64,000 nucleotides of DNA from an uncultured Methanobrevibacter sp. (lineage in GTDB: Archaea; Methanobacteriota; Methanobacteria; Methanobacteriales; Methanobacteriaceae). The notes under the pieces were generated by a model. That model did no database searches, was not told where the DNA came from, and worked only from the letters and a program-made list of their open reading frames with translations. Positions 8,478 to 16,669 of the stretch are shown here, piece after piece (position 1 is the first letter of the stretch; every line of letters begins with the position of its first letter). The stretch spans positions 124,001-188,000 of the forward strand of contig NZ_CAKVFS010000005.1 in NCBI RefSeq assembly GCF_934746965.1, in the 5' to 3' direction. Both the position numbers and the translations under genes were made by a program.

Positions 8478-9271
8478 ATGAAAAAATATTAGAAGTAAAC
8501 AATATTTCATTTTCATATGATGATGAATTAATATTTGAAAACATTAGTTTTTCTATAAATAAAGGAGACGTGTTATGTATTCTTGGACCTAATGGGGCTG
8601 GAAAAACAACTTTAATTAAATGTTTGAATGGATTGCATGAAATTGATTCTGGTGAAATTTTAGTTAATGGTAAAAACATTAAAACATTATCCTTTTCTCA
8701 AATTTCTAAACATATTGGTTATATTCCACAGTCACATATTCCATCTTTTCCATTTACAGTATTTGATGTTGTTTTAATGGGTAGAGCACCTTATCTTAAT
8801 CTAACTCAATCTCCTAAAAAAGAAGATGAAAAAATAGCTGAAAAATCATTGAAAACACTAGGGATATATGATTTAAAAGATAAAGAGTATACTAATCTTA
8901 GTGGTGGTGAAAGACAACTGGTATTTTTGGCTAGAATACTTACTCAACAGCCAGATATTTTAATATTAGATGAACCAACATCTCATTTAGATTTTGGTAA
9001 TCAGATTAAACTATTAGAAATTGTGGATATGCTTGCAAACTCAGGGTTATCTATTATAATGTCTTCACATTTTCCAGATCATGCATTTTTAAGCTCTACT
9101 AAAGTAGCTATCATGAAAAATAAGAAATTAATAGATTTTGGAACTCCTGAAGATGTTGTAACTGAAAATAACTTAAAAGAAGCATATTCAATTGATGTTA
9201 AATTAATTGAATTAGATGAAAATAGAAAAATTTGTGTACCTATGAAAACAAACTTAAAATTAGAATTATGA
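8468..9271 (+). CDS. ABC transporter ATP-binding protein (FecE/BtuD type)
   Basis: The 267-residue ATPase of the importer. Walker A is GPNGAGKTT (about 41-49), the Q-loop is YIPQSH, the ABC signature is LSGGERQ and Walker B is ILILDEPTSHLD, followed by the switch histidine in MSSHFPDHAF. Its start overlaps the permease end by ten bases, which implies translational coupling. The AGGGG preceding the ATG supports position 8468. It completes a BtuFCD-like import system. Confidence 0.94.
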   Translation: MVLDEKILEVNNISFSYDDELIFENISFSINKGDVLCILGPNGAGKTTLIKCLNGLHEIDSGEILVNGKNIKTLSFSQISKHIGYIPQSHIPSFPFTVFDVVLMGRAPYLNLTQSPKKEDEKIAEKSLKTLGIYDLKDKEYTNLSGGERQLVFLARILTQQPDILILDEPTSHLDFGNQIKLLEIVDMLANSGLSIIMSSHFPDHAFLSSTKVAIMKNKKLIDFGTPEDVVTENNLKEAYSIDVKLIELDENRKICVPMKTNLKLEL

Positions 9272-9282
9272 GGTGATAAAAA

Positions 9283-9858
9283 ATGATGACCGAAGAAGAT
9301 TATGATGAACAATTAGCAAAAGCAGGAGATTTCCATGGGGAAATCTGTGGAGGAATAGCTATTGGAACTAAATTAGCTATGTATGGTTTGGATTTAATGG
9401 GAATGGAATTAAATCAAAGACATAAAAACTTAATTGTATTTTTAGAAATTGATAGGTGTATGGCTGATGCAGTTCAAGCTGTTACAAAATGTTCTATGGG
9501 TAAACGTTCATTAAAACAAATGTATTATGGTAAATTTGCAGTAACTTTCTATAATATGGATACTGGTGAAGCTTTAAGAGTGTCTGATGCTGATGCAAAT
9601 AAACAAAATAAATCTAAAGAAACAAGAGAAGAAATGATTTATCGTTTCAGAGTCACTCCTCCTGAAGAATTATTCAATGTAGAAAAAGTTAAAGTTGAAT
9701 TAACACCTTCTCAAATGCCAGGTAAACCTCATACTTCTGCATGGTGTTCTGTCTGTGGTGAAAAAGTAACTGATGGACGTCATTTAGTTAGAGGTGGAAA
9801 ACCAATCTGTATTTCATGTGCAGAAGGTTCTTATTATGAAATAATTGATGATGAATAA
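9283..9858 (+). CDS. FmdE-family protein with C-terminal zinc-binding domain
   Basis: A 191-residue protein of the FmdE family, named after a gene co-transcribed with molybdenum formylmethanofuran dehydrogenase. The N-terminal domain (about 1-130) has the family features FHGEICGGIAIG and IDRCMADAVQAVTKCSMGK, with conserved Cys and His that could bind metal. The C-terminus (about 150-182) is a zinc ribbon with two pairs, CSVC and CISC. The gene follows the importer ATPase by 11 bases with a strong AGGTGAT, so it is probably in the same operon. FmdE-like proteins often occur beside molybdate, tungstate or iron importers in methanogens; their biochemical role is not established. Confidence 0.88.
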   Translation: MMTEEDYDEQLAKAGDFHGEICGGIAIGTKLAMYGLDLMGMELNQRHKNLIVFLEIDRCMADAVQAVTKCSMGKRSLKQMYYGKFAVTFYNMDTGEALRVSDADANKQNKSKETREEMIYRFRVTPPEELFNVEKVKVELTPSQMPGKPHTSAWCSVCGEKVTDGRHLVRGGKPICISCAEGSYYEIIDDE

Positions 9859-9862
9859 TTAA

Positions 9863-9892
9863 ACCACTTTTTAGTGGTATTTTACTATTTTT
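9863..9892 (+). terminator. terminator of the importer operon
   Basis: ACCACT and AGTGGT form a perfect 6-bp stem with a TTTT loop (9863-9878), followed by a T-rich run. Placed four bases after the FmdE-like stop codon. Confidence 0.65.
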
Positions 9893-9934
9893 TTTTAAAA
9901 TAAAAAAAGTTAGATAGTAAAGAGATACTATCTA
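9890..9934 (-). terminator. terminator of the first adhesin gene
   Basis: TAGATAGTA (9911-9919) and TACTATCTA (9926-9934) form a 9-bp stem around the adhesin stop codon. On the minus strand it is followed by a T-rich run. It faces the terminator of the converging importer operon. Confidence 0.6.
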
Positions 9935-12900
9935 TTTTGGAATTTCACTTTCAGGTACATTATAAGTGTATATTACTGATTTTGGTCTGTCTTCTTCAAA
10001 TACTGAGAATCCTTCAATAATATTATTGGTGGAATCATAGTTTTCAGTTGAAAATCCAAATGTGGCTTTTCCTTGATGAACAACAACTTTTACTACTTCT
10101 TCTTTCTCTGTTTTGTAGTTTAATACGAAATATGTTGTTAAATCAGGAAGTTTATCAGCTACACTGCCATTATTGTAGAATGTTACTTCATATTTTCCTG
10201 GGGCTATACAACTTATGTTATATGGGATTAAAGTAGTATGGATTCTAGGACAAATAGTTCCAGGTCCAGTATTGTTTTCTCCCCATGTTGTGTATTTATT
10301 TGTTCCATACCAGTTAGGTCCTAATTGTAATTTTAATGTATCATTCCATTCACCAGGGCCATAAATTCCATTAGGATTAGCACTAACTTCTCCAAGAATT
10401 ATTTGACTTGGTCCTTTTGCATTATTGTATATTGCATTATTCTCTACAATGAGTGTAGCTCCTGGAGCATAGGTGTAGTTCTCATTAACAGTTAAACCTT
10501 CAATTGTACTGTTTGAAATTTCATTACTTGTAATTTTGATTCCACTACAATTTTTAGCATCAATAAATACTCCCATGTAGTTATTATTAATTCTGTTATT
10601 TGTTACAGTTATATTTACTCCAGAATGTCTTATACTTATTCCATATCCATACGGGCCTTCAATCATAGTCATAGTATTGAATCCGATGTTGTATATAATG
10701 TTGTTGTCGTTGATTAAAGTGTTTGAATCATCTTTATCAAATTCAATTCCAAAGTTATTTCTAGTTATGGTATTTTTTTGAATGGAGTTATATTTAGCAC
10801 TATTTAAGTAAATTCCATTGTAATAATATTGGATGTTATTATTTTCAATAGTTGTATTTTCAGAGTTTAAAATTGCAATACCATTTCCTGGAAGTAAGGT
10901 TTTACCTGTGTTGTAGTTTGCCATATTACTTTGATTTAATAAATTATTTAAGTTATTATTTTCAATCACTGTATTTTTGGCATTATTAATTATAATTCCA
11001 GACCCATTATTTCCATTAATGTTGAGGTTTTTAACTAAAACTCCATCAGCAACAATATTTAAAACACAAGTATTTAATTTTCCATTTAATGTAGTGTTCA
11101 CATCACTTGTAAGAATAATACTTTTTGAAATATTTAAGGAAATATTGTTATACTCTTTTCCTGTAAATTTAATAGCTCCATTATTACTAATTGAATTTAT
11201 TATACTTTGAATCTCGCTATTAGTTGCATTTTCTTTAATAAGAATTGTATTTAATACATTAACTTTAGCACTAGTAAATGCATTACCATAATTGATAGTT
11301 GCAATGTATTCTCCTGGATTTAAATTAATGTTTAATCTAGCGGTTCCATTTTCATCAGTAGTTCTATTATAGAATACTCCGTTAATATTAAAAGTTAAAT
11401 TTACATTAGCTAAAGGACTGCCTTGACCATTAACTAATTTACCTTTTAAAGAATCAGAAATTCCAAAGAATTTTGTTAAATCAGAAGTAGTTAACACTGG
11501 TAAAACTGTAATATTATTTGAAACAAAACAATCATTGTATTGGGCAGTTATTATGTATTTCCCTGGATTTAAGTTGATGTTTAGGGTAGCTATTCCTTTA
11601 TCATTAGTGGTTCTAGTGTAGAATACTCCATTAATATTGAATTTGACAGTTTGGTTAGCTATGGGATTTCCTTGATTATCAAGAGTTCTTATACTATATT
11701 GGCTAGCATTTTGGAAATATTTAATTAAATCTTTATTTTGATCCATATTTGCTTTTACAACAATGGTATTGGAAATAGATTCTTCAGTCACACTATTAGT
11801 ACTTGTTATAATGTATTTTCCGGGATTTAAGTTGATGTTTAGGGTAGCTATTCCTTTATTATTACTCGTTCTAGTGTAGAATACTCCATTAATGTTCATA
11901 GTTACCTTGGTGTTTTTTAATATATTTCCAGTATTGTCAACGAGTTTTGGGTTGTATTGGGTGTTATTTCTAAAGATTTTTTCTACATCTTCAGCTGTAA
12001 CTGTTGGAAGTACATTTATTGTACTGGTTAATTCTGTAGGGTTGTAATCATCATCTCCAGCATAACTTGCATTTATTTTGTACTCTTTATTTGAAATTAA
12101 TCTGATAGTTATAGAAGCAATTCCATCTTTATCGGTTGTTCTAGTGTAAGTTTTACCGTTAATAGTTATACTTATAGTAGTATTAACAATTGCATTTCCA
12201 TCATTGTCTTTTAATATGTATTTTAAAACATTACCATAGTAAATAGTGCTATTTTCAATATTTAAATCAGTATCTTTTGCATTGTTTGATGGGATATCAA
12301 AATCTGGTATTTCTAAATATGCGCATGGTCTTGTAGAAGAATTAGTGTAATCAATTGATCCATATCCTGGTCCAAGTGCAATTATTGTATTTTTACTTTC
12401 TTTAAATGTAGCATTTTTAAAGTTTGCAGTAGCAGTTCCGTTTATCATTTGTGAAATTTGGTAGATGTCTCTAGGTTTTATTGTACTACTGGTTCCTTCT
12501 TTATTTAAGAAGAAAGTTATATTTCCTACACTTAAGCAGTCAGCTACTTCTTTGTTATCTGCTCTAACTAAACTTATTTTATATACTCCTTTTGCTACTT
12601 TAATCATTTCTCCAAATACTAAATCTCTGGAACCATCTTTAAGAACTTTTGGTTCGTAGTAAGTACTTGGACAAAGTGTTTCCATGGAATATAAGTTACT
12701 TCCAACGTATATTATTCCAGTTTCTCCTTTTTCATTTTGCTGTGCAAATAAAGCTCTAGTTTTATGGTTTACTAATACATTGAAATTAATTTCTTGTGCT
12801 TGATAATTGTTAGCAAAACTTGCTTTGGTTTTATAAGTGTCAAACACTCCGTAATTTCCATTTTCAAAAATATAATTTCCATTTATTTTTAAACTAGTTA

Positions 12901-13744
12901 CTGCACAATCAACGTATACTCCAGCACCATTGTTTGCTCTTTCTTGTAAAGTATTGTCTCTGTTATTCATTATAATATTGCTAATAATATTTACATTGTT
13001 TGCAGATTCAACAACAACTCCTTTCCATTTATTTCCAATAATATCGTTGTTTAATATGTTAATATTTTTATTACCCGTGCCAAGGTAAATTCCAGCATTA
13101 TTATTTTTTTCAATTTTATTATTTGTAATAATAATAGAAGCGCTGTTTTCTAAGAGTATTCCTTTTTGAGAATATTTAATGTTATTATTTGTAATTGTAA
13201 TTTGAGTTGCTTTTTTTAAGTATATTCCAGGACCATCACTTACTTCACTAATAGTATTATTGGTTATTTGGATGTTTTTTGCACCGTTTATGTAAATTGC
13301 ATATGGATCAACATTACCATTTTTTCCAGCATTATTTATAAGTGTAAATCCGGAAAGAAGTGATCCTGAAGATGTTGGTCCAAAGTAAAAGATTCCTACA
13401 CCATCAGATCCTGTAGTGTGTGATGGACATGCAGACATGGTTGTTCCTACATTACTTATTATTGTTAAGTTTTTATTTACTACAAAATGACAGTGTTCAT
13501 AGTTTTTACCAGTTATTTCTATGGTGTCACCGTCAACTGCTTTATCGATTGCTTCTTGTATTGTTGGGTCTGTCATCTGATTTTGTGAAGAACCATCAAC
13601 AACATATTTAGTTCCCAATACTTCATGTGTATCTGCCTGATTTATTACACTAGCATCGCTAGTACTATTATCTGTAGCACTAACTCCTTGTGCGAATGCA
13701 AATAACATGAAAATACATAAAATTAATATTATTTTTTTATTCAT
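9932..13744 (-). CDS. large adhesin-like surface protein with beta-helix and Ig-like repeats
   Basis: A 1270-residue secreted protein. The signal peptide is MNKKIILILCIFMLFAFAQGVSA. Asn-rich parallel beta-helix repeats of the NosD/pectate-lyase kind (NITNNTIS and similar) fill about residues 60-330. Four Ig-like repeats of about 85 residues follow at about 510-840, each with an NGVFYTRT-type strand and an INLNPGKYIIT-type strand. A second beta-helix block spans about 850-1120, with a C-terminal tail. No transmembrane anchor, sortase motif or pseudomurein-binding repeat was recognised, so attachment is unclear. I start at ATG 13744, which opens directly on the signal peptide; an in-frame ATG at 13774 would add ten residues. 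Ligand unknown. Confidence 0.85.
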   Translation of the reverse strand: MNKKIILILCIFMLFAFAQGVSATDNSTSDASVINQADTHEVLGTKYVVDGSSQNQMTDPTIQEAIDKAVDGDTIEITGKNYEHCHFVVNKNLTIISNVGTTMSACPSHTTGSDGVGIFYFGPTSSGSLLSGFTLINNAGKNGNVDPYAIYINGAKNIQITNNTISEVSDGPGIYLKKATQITITNNNIKYSQKGILLENSASIIITNNKIEKNNNAGIYLGTGNKNINILNNDIIGNKWKGVVVESANNVNIISNIIMNNRDNTLQERANNGAGVYVDCAVTSLKINGNYIFENGNYGVFDTYKTKASFANNYQAQEINFNVLVNHKTRALFAQQNEKGETGIIYVGSNLYSMETLCPSTYYEPKVLKDGSRDLVFGEMIKVAKGVYKISLVRADNKEVADCLSVGNITFFLNKEGTSSTIKPRDIYQISQMINGTATANFKNATFKESKNTIIALGPGYGSIDYTNSSTRPCAYLEIPDFDIPSNNAKDTDLNIENSTIYYGNVLKYILKDNDGNAIVNTTISITINGKTYTRTTDKDGIASITIRLISNKEYKINASYAGDDDYNPTELTSTINVLPTVTAEDVEKIFRNNTQYNPKLVDNTGNILKNTKVTMNINGVFYTRTSNNKGIATLNINLNPGKYIITSTNSVTEESISNTIVVKANMDQNKDLIKYFQNASQYSIRTLDNQGNPIANQTVKFNINGVFYTRTTNDKGIATLNINLNPGKYIITAQYNDCFVSNNITVLPVLTTSDLTKFFGISDSLKGKLVNGQGSPLANVNLTFNINGVFYNRTTDENGTARLNINLNPGEYIATINYGNAFTSAKVNVLNTILIKENATNSEIQSIINSISNNGAIKFTGKEYNNISLNISKSIILTSDVNTTLNGKLNTCVLNIVADGVLVKNLNINGNNGSGIIINNAKNTVIENNNLNNLLNQSNMANYNTGKTLLPGNGIAILNSENTTIENNNIQYYYNGIYLNSAKYNSIQKNTITRNNFGIEFDKDDSNTLINDNNIIYNIGFNTMTMIEGPYGYGISIRHSGVNITVTNNRINNNYMGVFIDAKNCSGIKITSNEISNSTIEGLTVNENYTYAPGATLIVENNAIYNNAKGPSQIILGEVSANPNGIYGPGEWNDTLKLQLGPNWYGTNKYTTWGENNTGPGTICPRIHTTLIPYNISCIAPGKYEVTFYNNGSVADKLPDLTTYFVLNYKTEKEEVVKVVVHQGKATFGFSTENYDSTNNIIEGFSVFEEDRPKSVIYTYNVPESEIPK

Positions 13745-13781
13745 ACTATTTACTCTCTTATAAATTCTAGTCATATTCAGC

Positions 13782-13826
13782 GATATGATTAATATTAATT
13801 ATCATATCTATTGTTATATATGTCTT
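13782..13826 (-). promoter_or_regulatory. promoter with inverted repeat before the first adhesin
   Basis: GATATGAT (13782-13789) and ATCATATC (13801-13808) form an 8-bp inverted repeat 38 bases before the start. Immediately upstream on the minus strand is a TATA-like ACATATATAAC (about 13816-13826). The inverted repeat would lie near the transcription start and could be an operator. Prediction from sequence only. Confidence 0.4.
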
Positions 13827-13904
13827 ATCTTTTGAAATGAGAGTAATAGGGTAATTATATAAAAGTAGTTGTTTTTATTTCTTTAAAGATTAAAGTTGTT
13901 TTTT

Positions 13905-13941
13905 TAAAAAAAGAAAAAAGTAAGAGGTTGTAAAAACCTCT
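13905..13941 (-). terminator. terminator of the second adhesin gene
   Basis: AGAGGTT (13923-13929) and AACCTCT (13935-13941) form a 7-bp stem at the stop codon, followed on the minus strand by a long T-rich run. Confidence 0.6.
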
Positions 13942-16303
13942 AAGCTTTATTATTAATAGTTATGTTGTTTCCAACTTGGTATCCATTCCATTCAGAAGTT
14001 ATGATGTATTTTCCAGCGTTTAAGTTAATAGATAAACTTGCAACACCGTTTGCATCAGTAGTTTTGTTGTAGAATACGCCGTTTACATTGAAAGTTACAT
14101 TTTGGTTAGCTATAGCTTTACCGTTACCGTCTAAAACAGTAGCATTGAATTTGCTTCCGTCTTTGAAAGTCATGTTTAAGTCAGAAGTTTGTAAAGTAGG
14201 AATTACTTTAACAGAATTACCTACTGCGTAATCTTCGTAGATTGAAGTAATAATGTAATCTCCTGGACGTAAGTTAATAGCTAAACTTGCAGTACCGTTT
14301 GCATCAGTGGTTCTAGTGTAGAATACACCATTGATGTTGAAAGTTACATTTTTACCAGCTACAGGTTTACCTTCGATATCAACTATGGTTGCGGTAAATT
14401 TGGTACCGTTTTTGTAGTATAATTCAATATCGGTAGTGATAACATTACTTTCTACAGTTACAATTTCTGCACATTCGATAGTGTCGTTACCATCTTGGTA
14501 AGTTGCGATTACAGCGTAGTTTCCAGCTCTGAGGTTGATTTTGATAGTAGCAGTACCATTTTCATTAGTGGTTCTAGTGTAAGTTACACCATTAATGTTG
14601 ATTGAAATAGTAGCGTTTTCAATTGGGTTACTATCTGCATCAAGTAAAGTGTATTCAAGAGAATCTTCTCTGTAAATGATAGTTTCTGCAATATCTAAAG
14701 TAGTTTTACCGATAACAGTTACATCAATATCTTTTTTACATGCGTTGTAAGTGTATCCGTTTACAGCAACATCTGATCCTGCGTAAGCTATACTTAAAGT
14801 CCAGTTTCCAGCGCTTAATCCTTCTATACCAAATACACCGAAGTCATCAGTTGTAGTTGTGAAAGTTTCGTTAATACCAGTGTCTTCGTTAATTGCAGTA
14901 ATGGTAATGTTTGCGTTAGCAATAGCAATTCCATTTGCACTGACTAATTGCATGTTTATGATTTCTCCACTATTAATGGTAGTTTCTGGAGCTTTAATTT
15001 CAGTATTTAAGTTGATAGGAGCAATAATGTAAGTTCCATTTTCTCCACCCCATGCAGCATCCATGAAAGTTACAGGAATAATTCCGTCAGCATAAGTGTT
15101 GTTTGCAACAGTTATAGTTCCAAGAGGGAGTAATGGACCACCTTGGCTGTATATGTATACTGCAGTGATGTCTTTTGCGTCACTACCTTCAGCAGCTTGG
15201 AAATCATTGTTTGTGATAGTAATAGTTTCAATAGTACTTGGAGCACCGTGTGCAGTGTTACCTTGTTCTATGTAAATTGGAGTAGAATCTTTGTTAGTAA
15301 TAAAAACGTTGTTGTTTATTACAGTTTCACCAGCAGCTTTAACAAGACCTAAGTCGTATACTTTACTGTTTTTGAAAGTGTTACCTTCAACAACAACTCC
15401 TCTTACTCCTCCACCGTAGAATACACCGTACCATACGTTTTCGAAGGTGTTGTTAATGAATTGGAAGTTGTTTTGAGCACCAGATGCTATAGATACACCA
15501 TCAAGGAGGTCGTCTCCAAAGTAACAATTAGAGATAATTGTGTTGGATCCACCCATGATGTTTAATGCTTTGGTACCGGTTTCTTTTTTACCTAATCCGA
15601 TAGTTTTTGCATTAGTAGCTCCTACAAATGAACAATTGTCAATAAGAACTCCATTGTTTCTACCAGAGTAAACTCCAGAGTTACTGTTTTTGAAAGTACA
15701 ATTCATAACACTAATGTTTTTTGCATTTTGTACTTCAATTGCACGTCCGTTCCATAAGGAAGTTACAACTTGAGCAGTAGTTTTGTTGGTTTTTTTATCA
15801 GTAACATTTTGAGTAGTGGTTACACTTACATCAAAGTTAAAGTTTTTGAAGGTAGTTCCATCAACACTACTTTCTTTGTTGTCAGTAACAAACCCATTGT
15901 CACAGAGTATGGTAGCATTGTTACCATCAAGAATTAATTGGTGGGTTATTTTAATAGCACCGACAGCAGCTGTTTGATTTTCAGGTCCATGCCAATTGTA
16001 TTTTCCGTTTTCAGCAAATTTAATTATGTCTCCAGGATTGGATTCATCAATTATTTTTTGTACTTCATCGACAGTTGCACCATCTTTTACATCGCGAACC
16101 GTTGGTTGAGAAGTACCGTTATCAGCACTTATTACTCCACTCATATCAATATCTGAAGTTTGTACAGCTTCAATTTGTTCAGAATCGGATGCTACATTAA
16201 TAGATTGAGTAGCAACATCTTCTGTAGCTGAAACCACAGATAATGAAATAGCAGCAATAAGAACTATTAATAATGATACTAAAATCTTATTGTTTATTTT
16301 CAT
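13940..16303 (-). CDS. adhesin-like surface protein with beta-helix and Ig-like repeats
   Basis: A 787-residue secreted protein. The signal peptide is MKINNKILVSLLIVLIAAIS with cleavage probably after VVSA. A beta-helix region occupies about residues 80-430 (repeats such as NTIISNCYFGDDLLDG). It is followed by one divergent and three regular Ig-like repeats carrying NGVFYTRTTDANGTASL-type strands. The protein ends right after the last repeat with NNITINNKA, without membrane anchor or recognised wall-binding motif. The Ig-like repeats resemble those of the neighbouring 1270-residue adhesin, suggesting shared origin. The gene is divergent from the third adhesin across 366 bases. Binding partner unknown. 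Confidence 0.85.
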   Translation of the reverse strand: MKINNKILVSLLIVLIAAISLSVVSATEDVATQSINVASDSEQIEAVQTSDIDMSGVISADNGTSQPTVRDVKDGATVDEVQKIIDESNPGDIIKFAENGKYNWHGPENQTAAVGAIKITHQLILDGNNATILCDNGFVTDNKESSVDGTTFKNFNFDVSVTTTQNVTDKKTNKTTAQVVTSLWNGRAIEVQNAKNISVMNCTFKNSNSGVYSGRNNGVLIDNCSFVGATNAKTIGLGKKETGTKALNIMGGSNTIISNCYFGDDLLDGVSIASGAQNNFQFINNTFENVWYGVFYGGGVRGVVVEGNTFKNSKVYDLGLVKAAGETVINNNVFITNKDSTPIYIEQGNTAHGAPSTIETITITNNDFQAAEGSDAKDITAVYIYSQGGPLLPLGTITVANNTYADGIIPVTFMDAAWGGENGTYIIAPINLNTEIKAPETTINSGEIINMQLVSANGIAIANANITITAINEDTGINETFTTTTDDFGVFGIEGLSAGNWTLSIAYAGSDVAVNGYTYNACKKDIDVTVIGKTTLDIAETIIYREDSLEYTLLDADSNPIENATISININGVTYTRTTNENGTATIKINLRAGNYAVIATYQDGNDTIECAEIVTVESNVITTDIELYYKNGTKFTATIVDIEGKPVAGKNVTFNINGVFYTRTTDANGTASLAINLRPGDYIITSIYEDYAVGNSVKVIPTLQTSDLNMTFKDGSKFNATVLDGNGKAIANQNVTFNVNGVFYNKTTDANGVASLSINLNAGKYIITSEWNGYQVGNNITINNKA

Positions 16304-16669
16304 TTTTAATTTCTCTCCATAAAGTTTGTAAATTAGCTAATAACATTCAACGACACAACACTCATTTACTATCGTCAAACAATTATTAGTATTGTAAATT
16401 TATATTCTTAATTACTATATAACTATTTATCTTTTGTTTTTGTGGACTTATCAATAATAATATTTATATATTTTTTAGTTTTTATGATGAATAAATGATA
16501 ATAGTTTAATTTTTTTATATTTTAATTAAATAAATTTGATTAATTTATTAAGAAATAATGTAATAATTAAATTACATACTTATATATATTAGTATTCGAT
16601 ATAATCAGATATATAATTACAAGTTCTACTGTAATTACATTGAGTAGTTTGAAAGGAGGTGAAAAGTTT
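16304..16669. promoter_or_regulatory. divergent promoter region between two adhesin operons
   Basis: 366 bases of AT-rich noncoding sequence. For the plus-strand gene a TATA-like CTTATATATATT lies at about 16580-16591. It is flanked by TGTAAT-N6-ATTACA (16559-16576) upstream and by the perfect palindrome TGTAATTACA (16630-16639) downstream. GGAGGTGA at about 16654-16661 is the ribosome binding site. On the minus strand AGTTATATAGTAA (around 16418-16430) may serve the other adhesin. The paired TGTAAT/ATTACA sites look like binding sites for a dimeric regulator, which is not identified. Confidence 0.45.

Noticed and set aside
10048..13611. Several short plus-strand frames across the large adhesin gene
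   Set aside because: They are by-products of the Asn-rich repeats read backwards (Leu/Tyr/Phe-rich text) and lack ribosome sites.
13100..15700. CRISPR-like repetition
   Set aside because: The recurring motifs are within coding sequence, are imperfect and encode beta-helix and Ig-like repeats; no regular repeat-spacer pattern exists in the window.
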